From NCBI GenBank assembly GCA_024349245.1, contig JALDNG010000849.1, positions 1 to 64,000 on the forward strand: a stretch of DNA of 64,000 nt, given 5' to 3'. Below are positions 62,401 to 64,000 of this stretch, piece by piece; within the stretch, counting starts at the first letter, position 1, and every line of letters begins with the position of its first letter. The position numbers were made by a program, and so were the translations under genes. This DNA is from Neodontobutis hainanensis (lineage: Eukaryota; Chordata; Actinopteri; Gobiiformes; Odontobutidae). The notes beneath the pieces were generated by a model. The model was not told the DNA's origin and did not search any database. It was given only the letters and a program-made list of their open reading frames with translations.

Positions 62401-63109
62401 TCCTTCCACTACCGCTTTGTTTGACCATCTCCTTCTCTCCAGTCCTTCCCTGCTCCCTCCTCTTTGTGCTCTCATTAAGCTTTGCTCTGCAGTAAGTGGA
62501 ACTGACAAGTGGAATGAGCCTGACACTCGCCGGCTTCAGGGTCATGAGTAGAAAGAAACTCCCAAAGACAAAGGAATGAGAGAGAATATGAAAGATATGG
62601 TTTATTATTGCTCTTGGATGCGTCTTTGTCATAGTCATGGGAGATAAGTAAAATGCTTGACTGCCTCTTGTTTAGTAGCAGACGTTCTTTGAGCAAACAA
62701 ATCTCGACTTGTCACAACACTTCCAACAGGCCCATTTGGTGTTTGTGAAACACTGAAGAAAAAAATGTTTGATATTTGTGAATAAGAGCAAGGCATGGTT
62801 ATATTGTTTTCCCATAAAATTGAATCCATCAAGATAATGACCATAATAATTAGGATTACTATTGCAAACAAATACATTTCAATTTATCATATATTTTTTA
62901 ATGGTTGTTTAAAATCAACATTATCTCAAAGACTCCGTGTAAGAGTACGAGATTTGAAGTTTATGCACAGCTTAACCATTGGAAAGAGTTTTTTGAATTG
63001 TTTTTCAAATGAGTTTGTATATGAGAGTATTATTGTAATCATGTGTTTCAAAAAAGATTTATTAAAAGCCCCAGGCGTAAAAATTCTGTCTTGTGGCAAA
63101 ACTAAAATA
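59420..63109 (+). other. Presumed gfra1 intron downstream of exon D
   Basis: No exon encoding the expected NAIQAFGNG continuation was found. The MITE at 61112-61752 and a poly(A) run at 60797-60813 are inside. 60180-60560 is repeat-free but unassigned. Confidence 0.55.
61112..61752 (+). mobile_element. MITE with terminal inverted repeats
   Basis: Left end gggcccctttcatgaagctt and right end catgaatgaggccc (61738-61751) are inverted repeats (GGGCC..TTCATGAA). A different dispersed block, 61271-61360 (catttatatagcgcttttct, caaagtgctttac), is contained within it. Confidence 0.65.
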
Positions 63110-63250
<141 letters not shown>

Positions 63251-63480
63251 GATTGGAATTATATTGCACTTTTCTCCCAAGGGACCATGGGACTCAAAGC
63301 ACTCAAAATGCACTACTGGATATTTGTTTGGATTCACCAAATTCATCTCATAATAAAAAAAAAAACATTCTCAGGGTGGCAAAACAAACGCTGCACATCA
63401 AAAACTGTTTACTGAAACTCTCTGCAGAATTATGTACCACACATCTTGCCAAGAAAGCCCGTATAATTCCTGAAGGTGAA

Positions 63481-63585
63481 AAAAGCTTATAGCACCTGGT
63501 ATTCTCAAGGAGGTCTGAAATCCACGTAGCCTGACTTAGCCTCCAAGATCAGATGAGGTCCAGTGTGCTCAGGGCTCTGTCACTA
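63481..63585 (-). pseudogene. 5S rRNA pseudogene
   Basis: The reverse complement matches vertebrate 5S rRNA along most of its length: near the 5' end CCCTGAGCACAC, then TCATCTGATCTTGGAGGCTA, and at the 3' end AATACCAGGTGCTATAAGC followed by a T run (terminator). About 13 bases of the central region (around GGTCGGGCCTGGTTAGTACT in the functional gene) are missing and several positions differ, including in the pol III internal control region. It is a nonfunctional copy, or possibly the head of a 5S-derived SINE (SINE3 type). Confidence 0.78.
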
Positions 63586-64000
63586 CACCCCCACTGCACC
63601 AACAAGCAAACTACACTTGAGTTTCTTTAGTCAGACCAAATGAGTTCGGTGTTGGCACATTGCATTTGGAAGGGTTCTGGGACGCAGTTAATAAGAGCGA
63701 GTCCGGGACCACAATGACAAAAACTCTTTCCACTGCCAAGCGTTTAATGAAATTGGCAATTTATTAATATGTGTGACGGCAATTTTGATTGTAAATCAAC
63801 TGACCACAACAAGAATTACTTGTGATCCACGCATTTGGAATGATGTTGAAAGCTCCAATAGTTAAGAAGGTGTTTTGTGTGATACATTGTTGAACATAAC
63901 AACAACAATTAAACACATCAGTCAAAACATGAACATACTGTATGCTGAAGAGAAGTTAAATTTAATTTATATTTACATATATATTTTGTTTCTGCATTCT
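63586..64000. other. Non-coding window end
   Basis: Unique AT-rich sequence with no gene or named repeat seen. Confidence 0.5.

Overview
The window is teleost (ray-finned fish) nuclear DNA: AT-rich, intron-dominated, and full of repeats typical of fish (DIRS-like, Tc1/mariner, RTE/L2/L1-like LINE remnants, tRNA-derived SINEs, MITEs, long TA and TAA microsatellites). No bacterial-style operon, CRISPR array or intact viral gene was seen. The species cannot be named from the sequence.

One host gene is supported: four consecutive internal exons of a GDNF family receptor alpha gene on the + strand, at 49005-49183, 50133-50305, 56632-56741 and 59285-59419. Splice phases agree across all junctions. 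The protein is closest to GFRA1 among the family members I know (for example the block LKENYADCLLAYSGLIG and then TVMTPNY). The exons encode the cysteine-rich D2 and D3 domains of a GPI-anchored GDNF co-receptor that works with RET. The signal peptide/D1 exons and the C-terminal exons were not found, so about 49 kb upstream and 4.6 kb downstream are read as intron of the same gene. The first intron between these exons uses a GC donor.

Layout: 1-9766 is unique intronic sequence with SINE and MITE fragments. 9787-13244 is a near full-length but frameshifted LINE on the - strand with a restriction-like-endonuclease C-terminus, embedded in a TA microsatellite and carrying a tRNA-like 5' end. 13245-25000 holds TA tracts, a fold-back element with a 16-bp duplication, a decayed Tc1 element and two head-to-head SINEs around a perfect palindrome. 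25000-49004 is mostly unique sequence with scattered LINE remnants and MITEs, and some stretches that look like conserved non-coding elements. 49005-59419 is the exon cluster; its third intron position (between exons B and C) contains a Tc1 element that was itself split by a gag-only, non-autonomous DIRS-like element (53347-55097) with inverted terminal repeats and an internal complementary region. 59420-64000 has a MITE, a TAA microsatellite and a degenerate 5S rRNA copy.

The most notable observations are the compact gag-only DIRS element with diagnostic architecture and exact insertion without target duplication, the tRNA-like/SINE-like 5' end of the TA-flanked LINE, the GC-AG intron plus a three-residue insertion in the ligand-binding domain of gfra1, and several perfect short palindromes that look like fold-back mutation scars.
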